Source of the DNA: Aquipuribacter nitratireducens
GTDB taxonomy: Bacteria; Actinomycetota; Actinomycetes; Actinomycetales; JBBAYJ01
Direction: 5' to 3'
Length of the DNA stretch: 64,000 nt
Assembly: GCF_037860835.1 (NCBI RefSeq)
Contig: NZ_JBBEOG010000005.1
Coordinates: 62,001 to 126,000, forward strand
Shown here: positions 44,001 through 51,957 of the stretch, piece by piece
Numbering within the stretch: position 1 is the first letter of the stretch
How the letters are laid out: each line of letters opens with the position of its first letter
Position numbers and translations under genes: made by a program
The notes under the pieces: model-generated
Seen by the model: the letters and a program-made list of their open reading frames with translations, nothing else
Told to the model about the DNA's origin: nothing
Database searches by the model: none

Positions 44001-44360
44001 GCGCTCGATCAGATGGCCGAGATGACGTCTCTGTGGGCGGATCAGGAACTGCGCAGCGGCAGCCCCGATCAGGCTGCACAGTGGCGCCGGATGCATCGTG
44101 TGGCTAGCCCCGAGTCAGACGACGAGCGGCTCGATCCGTACCTGGTGGGCGAGGTCTGGTGGGACCTGGTCCGACCACTGTTCAGCGACCTCCCGCGCAC
44201 TCGCCGCCGACGGCGCTACACGCGGCTTCGAGACCTTGACTCCCTGCTGCGAATCAGACCCCTCGACCTGTCAGCCTTGCAGAACGCGATGCGCCGCGTC
44301 CCTAGGGTGGAGCCTGTCGACAAGCGGGTAAGCGCCGTCATCCTCGGCGTTCCGCAGTAG
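41097..44360 (+). CDS. Phospholipase-D-like/SNF2-type helicase fusion
   Basis: 1087 residues from ATG 41097 (GGGGGAGG upstream). Residues ~30-230 form a PLD-like domain with one HKD-type motif, H158-A-K160 then 'GSSNYTDFG'. Residues ~275-480 are helicase lobe 1: P-loop TGSGK293T, DEAH at 376-379, 'LLFTATPISRG'. Lobe 2 (about 650-800) ends in motif VI 'AEQRVGRVDRMD' (Q762, R763). About 290 helical residues follow. SNF2 or DEAD translocases joined to PLD nucleases occur in restriction and DISARM-like defence. Here it is followed directly by a PD-(D/E)xK protein, and the two fill a cassette between att copies 3 and 4. It probably scans and cuts foreign DNA; the single HKD suggests dimerisation. 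Confidence 0.82.
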   Translation: MVRDPKLPLGDDLFSVDPASYIEFGLSTLQWPDQSRFPVNLPRRHVRSVVDEDLRSSDAPLLVAGYSSIASLIEVVASWRLARRNRPGSFRLLLGSEPFASQRAHFASAREEFTDEVRGYWLEKSVSVRLSAKVLRTIEELDQGTLQVRIIPGPPALHAKIYAGDNAATVGSSNYTDFGMARQLEANARFEAVTEPERFRALTTIANNLWSKGMAWDDAFRRLLLDLLQVVSWQEALARACAELLDGDWVRDLLPNAELAQLWPSQTAGIAQALWVVENLGSVLVADATGSGKTRMGAHLVAAVRHRLLDTGRMRRDRDLTTLVCPPAVLETWQREALISGVTIMPVSHGLLSRPDPAGPRQEVAAVARAQVLAVDEAHNFLAAESNRTRRLRETLADHVLLFTATPISRGAQDLLSLVGLLGADNFDDVTLEVLERLERGVGAEATLTEPQRDRLRREIQRFTVRRTKSMLNELVAHDEEAYRHPETDRVCRYPGHEPNVYGTGETRADEEAAESIRTAASELTGVIQLGRRLRVPPALRDDVSDEAWLAGRLKAAKGLARHHVLAAMRSSRPALVEHIAGTAAAIQAYDLSSASKGQATGNVAATVEGLAVLGPPHLELTCEIPDWLADPSAWQEACTRESDTYARILAAARRLSASRERAKADLLAQLSGRHRLVLAFDRRPITLAAIRDQLDGTSADVLVATGEATTARKQVHRLFARDSTAHAIALCSDALNEGLNLQGAAALVHLDLPTTLRVAEQRVGRVDRMDSPHDRIEVWWPDDGHAFATREIELLLTRRHASEELLGSNLPMPAFSHRDDDVVVSVAQHIRDFDRPDVPWDGIHDALDPVRRLVSGDDALVPTEVYAEHRNTRQRVMARVAPVASTTPWAFLALSGTQQGAPRWLLLDGDPATATIGVEAVADRLRVRLAEHPANVLFDEECERWLDRFLASAAEHEALLLPRRMQRALDQMAEMTSLWADQELRSGSPDQAAQWRRMHRVASPESDDERLDPYLVGEVWWDLVRPLFSDLPRTRRRRRYTRLRDLDSLLRIRPLDLSALQNAMRRVPRVEPVDKRVSAVILGVPQ

Positions 44361-44471
44361 TTGCCGAGTCCTCCGACGACTGGTTCGAGAAGTCAGGGGG
44401 CATGGACGCATCCAGCCTTCAGTGAGCCTGATCAGCGGCGTGACACCGACTTCGGCGGCCGAGCAGCCTGC

Positions 44472-45665
44472 ATGCTGCTCATGCGCCGCCTCCGCGGCAG
44501 CCTGTTGCTGCAGACTGGCCCGGTGGCGAGACGCATCTTGGTGACGGGCGGGAGCGGGCCCGTTCAGTTCGTCGAGCGCCCCGCGGACAACGAGCACGAG
44601 CTGCAGACGGTCCTCCTGACCAACCCGGCGCTGATGCCGGCAGAGGACCTAGGCCTTGACGACGAGCTACTCGTCGTCGGCCGCGAGACGACTCTGGCCT
44701 CGGGCAGCGTTGACTTGCTCTGCCTCTCGCGCAGCGGCGAGCTGGTCGTCATCGAGTTCAAGACCGGTCCCCAGAACCCGGACTTCCGTCACGCCCTCGC
44801 CCAAGTGATCGATTACGGCTCCGACCTGTGGAAGCTCGGCAGCTGGACCGAGTTCGACGAAGGCGTCGTCCACCGGTACCTCACGAGCCGACACGTCGAC
44901 CCAGGGGTCAAGACGGCCCAAGATCTGAGAGCAGCAGCTGTGGGCACGTGGGGGCTCGACGACACCGGCTGGCAGACGCTCGCCACGCGTCTGGACCAGG
45001 TCCTCATAACAGGGGACTTCCACTTCGTCGTCGCAGCACAACGTTTCACGGAGCAGATGAAGGACTCCGTTCGCTACCTCAACGAGACCACGCGCTACGG
45101 CAAGTACTTCCTAGTCGAGGTCATACGGCTCGACGGGCTCGAGCAGAGGGCCTACGCCGCCCAGGTAGTAGAGCGCCCCCCTGCCCGTACGTCCGCAAGC
45201 GGCACGGCATCGAAGGCGACGCAGACCGACTTCCTCGCCGCCATCGCAGACCCTACCTACCGCGAGGCCGTGAGCGAGCTGTTCGCCACCGTTTCAGCGC
45301 TAGGGCTGATCCTCGCCTGGTACTCCAAGGGAGCCTCGATCCGCTTGAGGTCCCCTGACCGCACGGAGCCAATCTCGATCGGATGGGTCTTTCTAGAAGG
45401 CGGGCAGTGGTACGGAGCCAGACACATCACCCTCGGCGTCGACCCCGGCACCCTCAAAAGCCACCCGAGCCTCGCACCGGCAGTCACCGAGTTCTGCCAG
45501 CGCGTCAGTCGCGTGCAGGGTGGCAAGCCAGCAGCAGGCGTCTTGTCCGCGACGGTCTTCGAGCCCGACGCATTCACTCCTGCGCAGCCTCAGCTTCTTG
45601 CATTGCTAAGCGACCTGCAGAAGGCGGCTGCCGCAATCCCGGTCAGTGGCACGGGCTCGCCGTAG
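44472..45665 (+). CDS. PD-(D/E)xK nuclease-domain protein
   Basis: 397 residues if ATG 44472 is the start; the open frame goes back to TTG 44361 right after the helicase stop, and recognisable sequence begins near residue 20. The nuclease core is D81 ('GSVDLLCLS') and E95-F-K97 ('VVIEFKTGPQNPDFRHALAQVIDYG'), the D-x(n)-E-x-K of NucS/DUF91-like endonucleases. The C-terminal ~130 residues ('EAVSELFATVSALGLILAWY') resemble a DNA- or nucleotide-binding add-on seen in other such proteins; I cannot name it. With the adjacent PLD-helicase it makes a two-gene system. Confidence 0.75.
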   Translation: MLLMRRLRGSLLLQTGPVARRILVTGGSGPVQFVERPADNEHELQTVLLTNPALMPAEDLGLDDELLVVGRETTLASGSVDLLCLSRSGELVVIEFKTGPQNPDFRHALAQVIDYGSDLWKLGSWTEFDEGVVHRYLTSRHVDPGVKTAQDLRAAAVGTWGLDDTGWQTLATRLDQVLITGDFHFVVAAQRFTEQMKDSVRYLNETTRYGKYFLVEVIRLDGLEQRAYAAQVVERPPARTSASGTASKATQTDFLAAIADPTYREAVSELFATVSALGLILAWYSKGASIRLRSPDRTEPISIGWVFLEGGQWYGARHITLGVDPGTLKSHPSLAPAVTEFCQRVSRVQGGKPAAGVLSATVFEPDAFTPAQPQLLALLSDLQKAAAAIPVSGTGSP

Positions 45666-45817
45666 CGGCGGTGCCACGGTGCCACGGTGCCATGACGCGC
45701 CCTTGAATTGTTGGGGTCGGGCTTCAGGACCCCGACCAAGGGTCAGTCGGCCCACAAGGAGCGCCGCACCTCTTGTCCGGTGCCCACCGGTTAGCAGCGG
45801 TTGTCATCGGCGGGGCA

Positions 45818-45836
45818 GTGCCCCGCTCGTGCCCCC
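45818..45836 (+). promoter_or_regulatory. Arm-type repeat upstream of att copy 4
   Basis: GTGCCCCGCTCGTGCCCCC, 73 bp before the repeat at 45891; the least conserved of the six. Confidence 0.55.
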
Positions 45837-45890
45837 GGTACGCGGCCAGCCCGTGTCGTTCCAGGTCAGAGGCGGTACAACAGACGCTCT

Positions 45891-45950
45891 TGAAAGCCGT
45901 TGAACAGGTAACCATTCCTGTTCCGTGGGTTCGAATCCCACGCCCTCCGC
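45891..45950 (+). repeat. att copy 4: 3' half of tRNA-Ser(UGA)
   Basis: 60 bp with two changes from copies 1-3 (AAAGCC for AAAACC, and CCGTGG for TCGTGG), both shared with copy 5. The right flank holds TTGTCCACA at 46001-46009. The ComB-like gene ends 82 bp further on. Confidence 0.87.
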
Positions 45951-46091
45951 AAAGGGAACGATTCACCACGAGAGGGGTCTGGTCAAGGCTGCCGCCACCG
46001 TTGTCCACAGGGTGCCCGGGGGTCCGGCAGGGCGGCACTCACGGCGGTTGAGGAGGTCGGAGGAACAGGACGTTCCCGTCGAGAGTCGTCT

Positions 46092-46859
46092 TCAGGCTGG
46101 CACGAAGGCGTGTCCTCGGAGGACGGGCACCGAGGCGCTGCGATCGAGCTCGGCGGCGATGTCGACATCGGCACCGAAGCCGCTCTCGTGGAGCTCTCGT
46201 CCACTGGCACATGCAGCGAGCTGGGCAGCGAGGTCGGGAGCCGTCGCACGCCTGGCCGCAGCCGCCAGGCCTGCCTCTGGAGACAGGTCCTGCCAGCCGC
46301 GATCGGCCAGAGCCAGCAGCATGGCGCCTGCTCCCCACAGGTCCTCCACGGCGGGACGCAGCGACCCGTCGGGCCAGCGTTCACCGGCGGAGACGACCGC
46401 CACCGTCGCGCTGCGGCGGTCATAACGCTCCTCGACCCACTCGGCCACGGCGGTGGCGTTGCGCAGGCAGGCACCCACGACCACGCCGGCAACGCCGGCC
46501 AGGCGGTGGGCGATGGTCGAACCGTTCGGGGAGGGCAGCACCAGCCGCGCCGGCGGCGGGTCGGCGGTGCGGACAGTCGCGGGGGACAGGCTGATCTGTC
46601 CGGGCTGCGCGACGCGGCGACCGACAGCGAGAACTGCGTCGTGCTCGGCTGCGAAGCGTCCGGCGTCCTGGTCGTCCCACGGGTAGGGCAGCACGTGGAT
46701 ACCGGCGTCGGTGGCCACGCTGAGCGTGGTGGTGAAGGACAGGACGTCGACCACCACTGCGATGTCGACGTCTACGGCGATGGCGCCGGCGCCGGTTATG
46801 CCCCAGTCGTGGCGGACCCGATGGCCGTCCTGGCGATGGGATGGCTGGTAGGTCGGCAC
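46092..46859 (-). CDS. 2-phosphosulfolactate phosphatase-like (ComB family), copy 1
   Basis: 255 residues of the ComB fold: 'VVVDVLSFTTTLSVATDAG', 'LVLPSPNGSTIAHRL', 'VGACLRNATAVAEW', 'VAVVSAGERWPDGSLRPAVEDLWGAG'. ComB removes phosphate from 2-phosphosulfolactate in coenzyme M synthesis, but in actinobacteria the family occurs without that pathway and its role is open. A second copy at 59109-59888 is highly similar. The start is set at GTG 46859 because it matches that copy (VPTYQPAHRQDG versus VPTFKPAHRQDG); GTG 46865 is possible. Confidence 0.8.
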   Translation of the reverse strand: MPTYQPSHRQDGHRVRHDWGITGAGAIAVDVDIAVVVDVLSFTTTLSVATDAGIHVLPYPWDDQDAGRFAAEHDAVLAVGRRVAQPGQISLSPATVRTADPPPARLVLPSPNGSTIAHRLAGVAGVVVGACLRNATAVAEWVEERYDRRSATVAVVSAGERWPDGSLRPAVEDLWGAGAMLLALADRGWQDLSPEAGLAAAARRATAPDLAAQLAACASGRELHESGFGADVDIAAELDRSASVPVLRGHAFVPA

Positions 46860-46998
46860 GTCCACGACGGCGAGGGTAGGTCGGCCGTCTCGGCAGCCGG
46901 TGCTTCGCGGGACGTCCGTCCGACGACTACTCATTGGTGGCCGGCCGCGACGGCTGACAGAGCCTGCGACGGGGGACTGCAGCGCGTGCCGCCTCCCG

Positions 46999-47796
46999 TC
47001 ATTGGAGGAGCCGAGCGCTCGTCTCGTCGACGAACCTGCGGATGGTCGCTGCTTCTGACGGCTGGTCCTCGTTCCCGCCGTCGTACCACCAGTCCCGCGC
47101 CCACAGCACCACGTCCCGGTGCGCGGGCACTGCGTCAGCGACGATGGTTGCCGCGGCCTTCTTGGACACCTGCTCGCCGGTCTCCAGCGCGACTGCGGCG
47201 CGGCACATGCTGAGGACCGCGTACGCCTGCCCGCCGGGGGTGGTCGTGTCGCGCACCCATGTCGGCCAGTCCCTGACATGGTGCAGCAGCGCGTCCCGCA
47301 CCAGCTCGTCGTCGATCGCGGGGATGAGCGTCTGCACCGGCGGTCCGGTCAGCGTGACGCCGTGCCGGCGCGCCAACGACCAGCCCAGCACTCGGTGCGG
47401 GGTCGCGGCGAGCAGGTGCAGGTGCTCGCCCGGGCTCACGCGCGCGATGACGCCAGGCTCCGCCAGGGCGTCGCCGGTCGTCAGCCGTCGCACCGTGTCG
47501 AGGGCCACATACTCGACTTCCACGCGACCACGCCACATCGGGAATCGTGCGTCTACCTGGTCGTGGACGACCCTCAGGCGGACGAGCAGCTCCTCGTCGG
47601 GTTGCTGGGTCAGTACCGCGAGGAGGTCGACGTCGCTGCGTCCCAGGCAGAAGTCACCGGCCGCCAGACGGCGGTGCAGGTACACGCCCGCCAGCGCAGG
47701 ACCGAGGCCTTCGTCCAGCAGCTCGACGGTCGTTTCGAGCAGCGTCTGGACCTCGCCGGGTATCGAGCGCAAGGGGCTGCTTTCCACGTCAGTCAC
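46999..47796 (-). CDS. Aminoglycoside adenylyltransferase-like protein, copy 1, altered catalytic motif
   Basis: 265 residues of the ANT(3'')/ANT(9)-like family: nucleotidyltransferase N-domain and a DUF4111-like helical C-domain ('WPTWVRDTTTPGGQAYAVLSMCR', 'VLWARDWW'). The active site should read G-S-x(n)-D-x-D. This copy has 'YLHRRLAAGDF' then 'RSDVDLLAV', so the Gly-Ser that holds the triphosphate is Arg-Arg. The copy at 61268-62065 has intact 'YLHGSLAVGDF'. The acidic pair is kept. Enzyme activity of copy 1 is therefore doubtful. The start is GTG 47796, matched by the other copy. A NUDIX gene is divergent 100 bp away. Confidence 0.8.
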   Translation of the reverse strand: MTDVESSPLRSIPGEVQTLLETTVELLDEGLGPALAGVYLHRRLAAGDFCLGRSDVDLLAVLTQQPDEELLVRLRVVHDQVDARFPMWRGRVEVEYVALDTVRRLTTGDALAEPGVIARVSPGEHLHLLAATPHRVLGWSLARRHGVTLTGPPVQTLIPAIDDELVRDALLHHVRDWPTWVRDTTTPGGQAYAVLSMCRAAVALETGEQVSKKAAATIVADAVPAHRDVVLWARDWWYDGGNEDQPSEAATIRRFVDETSARLLQ

Positions 47797-47896
47797 CCCG
47801 GCAGCGTCTCGAGGAGCCAGTGACCTTGCCAGTGGATTGAGCTGCGTCCCGCGGCGGGGCCGGCACGAGCATGCTCCCGCCTGACAGGGTGAGACG

Positions 47897-48769
47897 GTGT
47901 CCGAGGCGGGTGTTCGAGGCGGTGTCCGCTGTGGCAGTGACGAGCACATCGTGGTCGCCGCTGTCCTGTGCCGCGCCGGGCGGGCGCTGCTGGTGCACCG
48001 CTCGCCGTCGCGGGGCTGGTACCCCGACGTGTGGGACCTTCCCGGCGGGCACGTCGAGCCTGGGGAGGATCCGCAGCGCGCGCTGGAGCGGGAGCTCACC
48101 GAAGAGCTCGGCATCACGGCCTCCGTCGCCGGTGAACCCTTCGCCCGGCTGCGCGGCGACGACTTCGTGATGGATGTGTGGGTGCTGGACCAGTGGCGCG
48201 GGGAAGCGGCCAACCAGGACGTCGAGGAGCACGACGCGCTGGCATGGCTCACCGCTGATGAGATGACAGCGCTCCGCCTCGCCGATGCGCGCCTGCCTGA
48301 GCTGGTGCGGGCAGCCCTGCAACAATCGTCGCCCTCACCGCAGGCGCGCCCCTCGCATCGCCCCCGCGGTGCGTCTTGCGGTCGGCTGCACCACATCGAG
48401 TTGTGGGTCCCGGACATCGACCGGGCCACCCGCAGCTGGGGATGGCTGCTCAGCGAGCTCGGCTATGAGCCGTTTCAGCAGTGGGCGGGTGGCCGGAGCT
48501 GGCGGCTGCCTCCGACGTACATCGTCCTGGAGCAGTCACCCGCCCTGCTGCCGGGCGGGCACGAACGCACCAGGGCGGGCCTGAACCACCTCGCCTTCCA
48601 CGCCGGCACCCGCGAGCACGTGGACGCCCTCGTCGTCGCCGCCCCGGCTCACGGCTGGACGTTGCTGTTCCCCGAGCGCCACCCCTACGCCGGAGGACCC
48701 CAGCACTACGCCGCCTACCTCAGCGACACCGACGGCTACGAGATCGAGCTGGTGGCCGACGACAGCTGA
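47897..48769 (+). CDS. NUDIX hydrolase fused to a VOC (glyoxalase-like) domain
   Basis: 290 residues from GTG 47897. Residues ~15-130 are NUDIX, with the box GHVEPGEDPQRALERELTEE and LG following. Residues ~160-288 are a vicinal-oxygen-chelate domain: 'GRLHHIELWVPDIDRATRSWGWLL' region, 'AGLNHLAFHAG', 'YEIELVADD', with the usual H/E metal positions. The NUDIX half is almost the same as the single-domain copy at 62170-62637, which lacks the VOC part. VOC proteins include fosfomycin- and bleomycin-resistance enzymes. A detoxifying or nucleotide-sanitising enzyme beside ANT fits a resistance-like block. Confidence 0.82.
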   Translation: MSEAGVRGGVRCGSDEHIVVAAVLCRAGRALLVHRSPSRGWYPDVWDLPGGHVEPGEDPQRALERELTEELGITASVAGEPFARLRGDDFVMDVWVLDQWRGEAANQDVEEHDALAWLTADEMTALRLADARLPELVRAALQQSSPSPQARPSHRPRGASCGRLHHIELWVPDIDRATRSWGWLLSELGYEPFQQWAGGRSWRLPPTYIVLEQSPALLPGGHERTRAGLNHLAFHAGTREHVDALVVAAPAHGWTLLFPERHPYAGGPQHYAAYLSDTDGYEIELVADDS

Positions 48770-48870
48770 CCCATCGACGCTCACCCTGGGAACCCCTCGT
48801 CCCCCGGTGTCTCGCAAAGGGTTTTGTTCACCGGTGGACGGGCGGCGGGGCCCTCGGCAGAGTCCCGTGC

Positions 48871-49626
48871 GTGCGCCAAGACGACCTGTGGGACTCGGAG
48901 GCGGCCCAGTCCTACGACACCCCCGGCACCGGCATGTTCGCCGATGCGGTGCTGAAGCCGACGGTCGCTCGCCTCACCGAGCTCGCCGCGGGCGGCCGCG
49001 CTCTGGAGTTCGCCATCGGCACCGGGCGCGTGGCCGTCCCGCTCGCCGAAGCCGGCGTCCCCGTCACCGGGATCGAGTTGTCCCGCCCGATGCTCGAGCA
49101 GCTGCGCACCAAGGTCGACGAGCAGACCATCCCCGTCGTCGTCGGCGACATGGCCACCGCCCGCGCGCCAGGGACGTTCACCCTCGTGTACCTGGTGTTC
49201 AACACGATCTCCAACCTGCTCACCCAAGCCGAGCAGGTCGCGTGCTTTCGCAACGCCGCGAGCCACCTCGATGCCGGCGGCAGGTTCGTCATCGAGCTGT
49301 GGGTGCCCGAGTTGCGCGCCCTCCCACCCGGGCGGGCAGCGACGGTCGGGACGGTCGAGCCCGGCTACCTGCTCATCGACACCTACGACGTGCTGCATCA
49401 GCGCGTCGTCTCCCACCACGTCACCTACAGCCCCGCAGATGGCGACGGGCGCGACGCCCGGCTGTTCCGCAGTCCCCACCGCTACATCTGGCCCGCCGAG
49501 CTCGACCTCATGGCCCAGCTCGCCGGCTTCGAGCTGGAGTCCCGTCATGCCGACTGGACCGGTGCTCCCTTCACCGCCGAGTCCCCGTCCCACGTCTCGG
49601 TCTACCGGCTGCCCGCTGACAGGTGA
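48871..49626 (+). CDS. Class I SAM-dependent methyltransferase
   Basis: 251 residues from GTG 48871. Motif I 'RALEFAIGTGRVAVPLAEAG', followed by 'VTGIELSRPML' (acidic ribose ligand), 'VVGDMATA' and 'FTLVYLVFNTISNLLTQ'. The C-terminal part has 'RYIWPAELDLMAQLAGFELESRHADW' as in small-molecule methyltransferases. The substrate is unknown. It follows the NUDIX-VOC gene by 101 bp on the same strand and could be co-transcribed. Confidence 0.85.
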   Translation: MRQDDLWDSEAAQSYDTPGTGMFADAVLKPTVARLTELAAGGRALEFAIGTGRVAVPLAEAGVPVTGIELSRPMLEQLRTKVDEQTIPVVVGDMATARAPGTFTLVYLVFNTISNLLTQAEQVACFRNAASHLDAGGRFVIELWVPELRALPPGRAATVGTVEPGYLLIDTYDVLHQRVVSHHVTYSPADGDGRDARLFRSPHRYIWPAELDLMAQLAGFELESRHADWTGAPFTAESPSHVSVYRLPADR

Positions 49627-49654
49627 GCGATCCGGACGGCATGACCGCTGCCGC

Positions 49655-50434
49655 TCACGTCGCGATCAGGGGTACGAGGGGCTCGTAGGCGGGGGCGAAG
49701 TGGGGGTCGGTGGCTACCCGGAAGAGGACGGCCCTGAGCAGGAGCTGTTCCCCTTGCTGGCGCAGGAGGTGCTCGACGAGGTCCGCGCCAGCGCCGGACC
49801 AGGCGACAGCATCGGCGACGATGATCGCGTCGGCGTAGCCGGCCGGGCGCCAGTACGGGCTCATGTCGATGACGGCGGGCGGTAGGCCGTCGCAGAAGAG
49901 GACGTTGCCGCCGAGGTCGCCGTGGATGAGCTGGCAGGGCAGGTCCACCGGACGCCGAAGGGCGAGCAGCGGTATGACGGACTCCGGGAGCTCGCCAGGG
50001 GTCTCACCCCAGGCGACCCTGTCGGCGACCGCCCACCGGTGCGACGCCACCAGCGCCGGCGACCAAGAGACACCGGCCACGGCCCGGTGGAAGCGGGCAG
50101 ACACCTCCAGGACGTCCTGCCACGCGTCCGAGCGGTGCTCACCGTCCAGCCAGTGCCACGCCGACCAGCCGTCGACGACCCAGCTCCCGGACCGTGACCG
50201 CACCGGTCGGATTATCCGGACGTCCTCCGCGGACACCGTGTCGAGCACCTCGGCTAGCCAGGTTGCCAACGCCGGGTCGCCGGCCGGCTTGAGCACGAGA
50301 CCTCCGGCCGCAAAGCTCAGACCCTGGCCCCCGGTCAGCCGCACCGGATGGGACACGTCCCACGCCCGCAGCGCCGACGGCGGGGGTGCGGCTCGTCCAG
50401 GGCCCGTGCAACGGGACGAGCTCCCGCCGCTCAT
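49655..50434 (-). CDS. Aminoglycoside-phosphotransferase-fold protein (TIGR02569-like)
   Basis: 259 residues from ATG 50434. 'LSFAAGGLVLKP' (ATP-site Lys), 'LIHGDLGGNVLF' (catalytic HGDxxxxN) and 'PAVIDMSPYWRPAGYADAI' (metal Asp) give the APH/choline-kinase fold. The close match in mind is the actinobacterial TIGR02569 family of unknown function. It is convergent with the methyltransferase. A HAD-hydrolase remnant lies just beyond its start. Confidence 0.82.
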   Translation of the reverse strand: MSGGSSSRCTGPGRAAPPPSALRAWDVSHPVRLTGGQGLSFAAGGLVLKPAGDPALATWLAEVLDTVSAEDVRIIRPVRSRSGSWVVDGWSAWHWLDGEHRSDAWQDVLEVSARFHRAVAGVSWSPALVASHRWAVADRVAWGETPGELPESVIPLLALRRPVDLPCQLIHGDLGGNVLFCDGLPPAVIDMSPYWRPAGYADAIIVADAVAWSGAGADLVEHLLRQQGEQLLLRAVLFRVATDPHFAPAYEPLVPLIAT

Positions 50435-50545
50435 GTCCCCGACCCTAACCCCGGCTGCTGCCCGGGCCCGCGTCCCCGATGTCGCTGCGAACGGGGACGC
50501 CCCGCCGTGGCACCAGCTGCTGGCCGTAGCGTCGAGTAGGTGTTG

Positions 50546-50686
50546 ATGGTCGGTGACCGCGGCACCCACGACGGTGCGGCCGCCGACCTCGGCATCACCA
50601 CCCTCGTGCTGCCGCCACTGCGCGCGCCCGAGGAGCACCGGCTGCAGGGGGTAGTCGACCTGGCCATGCCGGGTGCGAGCCTGTGA
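50546..50686 (+). pseudogene. C-terminal fragment of a HAD-family hydrolase
   Basis: 46 codons reading 'MVGDRGTHDGAAADLG' then 'ITTLVLPPLRAPEEHRL': the HAD motif IV (GDxxxxDxxxA) and the end of the fold. An in-frame TAG lies 3 codons upstream and no N-terminal HAD part precedes it. It is a relic of a lost gene. Confidence 0.6.
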
Positions 50687-50738
50687 CGGTGTTACCTCGC
50701 TGTGCCGCCCCTGCCGACCTGCCTGGGACGGTGCTGCG

Positions 50739-51761
50739 GTGACGTCGCAGCGGCTGCGTCGTCACGAGGCCGTCGCCGCCTCACTGGCGGCGCTGAACGA
50801 CGCCGCGCTGTCGGCCCTGGTGGGCGACACCGCGACCGGTGCCGTGGGTGTCGGTGGCGGGTCCTCGGTGGTGCGCGTCGGCGGGCTGCCGGTGTTCGTC
50901 AAGCGGGTACCGCTCACCGACCGGGAGCTGGCGGCCCCGCGGAGCACGGCGAACCTGTTCGACGTGCCGACCGCCTGCCAGTACGGCATGCACCGCCTCG
51001 CAGGCCCCGGCGTCAGCGGCTGGCGGGAGCTCGCTGCGAACCTCACCGTCACCGCAGGCGTCCTGGCGGGCGAGACGGATCACTTCGCCCTGCTGCACCA
51101 CTGGCGGGTGCTCCCCGGGCGTCTACCGGTCGCGGCCGAGCACCGCGACGTCGAAGCGGTCGTCGTGCAGTTCGACGGTGCGCCCGGGGTGCGCGCGCGT
51201 CTGGAGGCGCTGCACCGGGCGACCGCGAGTCTCGTGCTGTTCTCCGAGTACCTGCCGGGCACGATGGACGACTGGCTCGCCGACCCGCTCGCTCGGGCGG
51301 AGCAGCTGGAGCGGCAGCTGTTCGAGATGGTCGCGTTTCTGCGCGGCCGGGAGCTGCTGCACATGGACGGGCACTTCGCCAACATGCGGGTTCACGACGA
51401 CCGGGTTCACCTCGTCGACTTCGGGCTTGCCACCTCCACGGCCTTCGACCTCACACCGGCCGAACGGGCATTCGTGATCCGCAACCGGGAGCACGACGCC
51501 GACTACGCCGCGATGCGCCTGGTCAACTGGCTGGTCAGCAGCGTCTGCGGCCTGCCCCCACCGACCGGACCCGGCCCCGACCTCGACGCACGCAACGCGT
51601 ACGTGCACAGGTGCGCGGACGGGGACCTGCCACACGACGTGCCCCCGACCGTGGTGGGCCTGCTGGCCCGGCACGCATCGGCCGCGGCACGGATGAACAC
51701 CTTCACTGCCCGCCTGTATGACGGCGACACCGACGCGGAGTACACCGGACCGACCGCGTGA
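50739..51761 (+). CDS. Protein-kinase-fold protein
   Basis: 340 residues from GTG 50739. 'GVGGGSSVVRVGGLPVFVKRV' is a glycine loop plus the ATP Lys. 'LLHMDGHFANMRV' is an HxDxxxxN catalytic loop, and 'VHLVDFGLATS' gives DFG. The order fits a eukaryotic-like or APH-like kinase. The N-lobe carries an insertion, and I see no membrane segment. The substrate (protein or antibiotic) is unknown. The 196 bp after it hold no gene I can support. Confidence 0.78.
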   Translation: MTSQRLRRHEAVAASLAALNDAALSALVGDTATGAVGVGGGSSVVRVGGLPVFVKRVPLTDRELAAPRSTANLFDVPTACQYGMHRLAGPGVSGWRELAANLTVTAGVLAGETDHFALLHHWRVLPGRLPVAAEHRDVEAVVVQFDGAPGVRARLEALHRATASLVLFSEYLPGTMDDWLADPLARAEQLERQLFEMVAFLRGRELLHMDGHFANMRVHDDRVHLVDFGLATSTAFDLTPAERAFVIRNREHDADYAAMRLVNWLVSSVCGLPPPTGPGPDLDARNAYVHRCADGDLPHDVPPTVVGLLARHASAAARMNTFTARLYDGDTDAEYTGPTA

Positions 51762-51957
51762 AGCGCCAGGCGGTCCGCGCCACGCTCGACAGCTCGCTCG
51801 AGCGGATGAGCTGCACTGCACGGGCCACGACAAGCCCCCTCCGTCGATCTGGAGCAGTGACTCAGGGGCGGCTGACAGGGCACCCCGGCCAGCGCCACCC
51901 GCTGGACGTCCGGTGACGCACGCTCGATGGAGCGCAGTCGGCGCGCTGCCGTCGGGT

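Noticed and set aside
46092-46859. ComB as evidence for coenzyme M synthesis
   Set aside because: No comA, comC or other sulfolactate genes are in the window, and the family is common in actinobacteria without that pathway.
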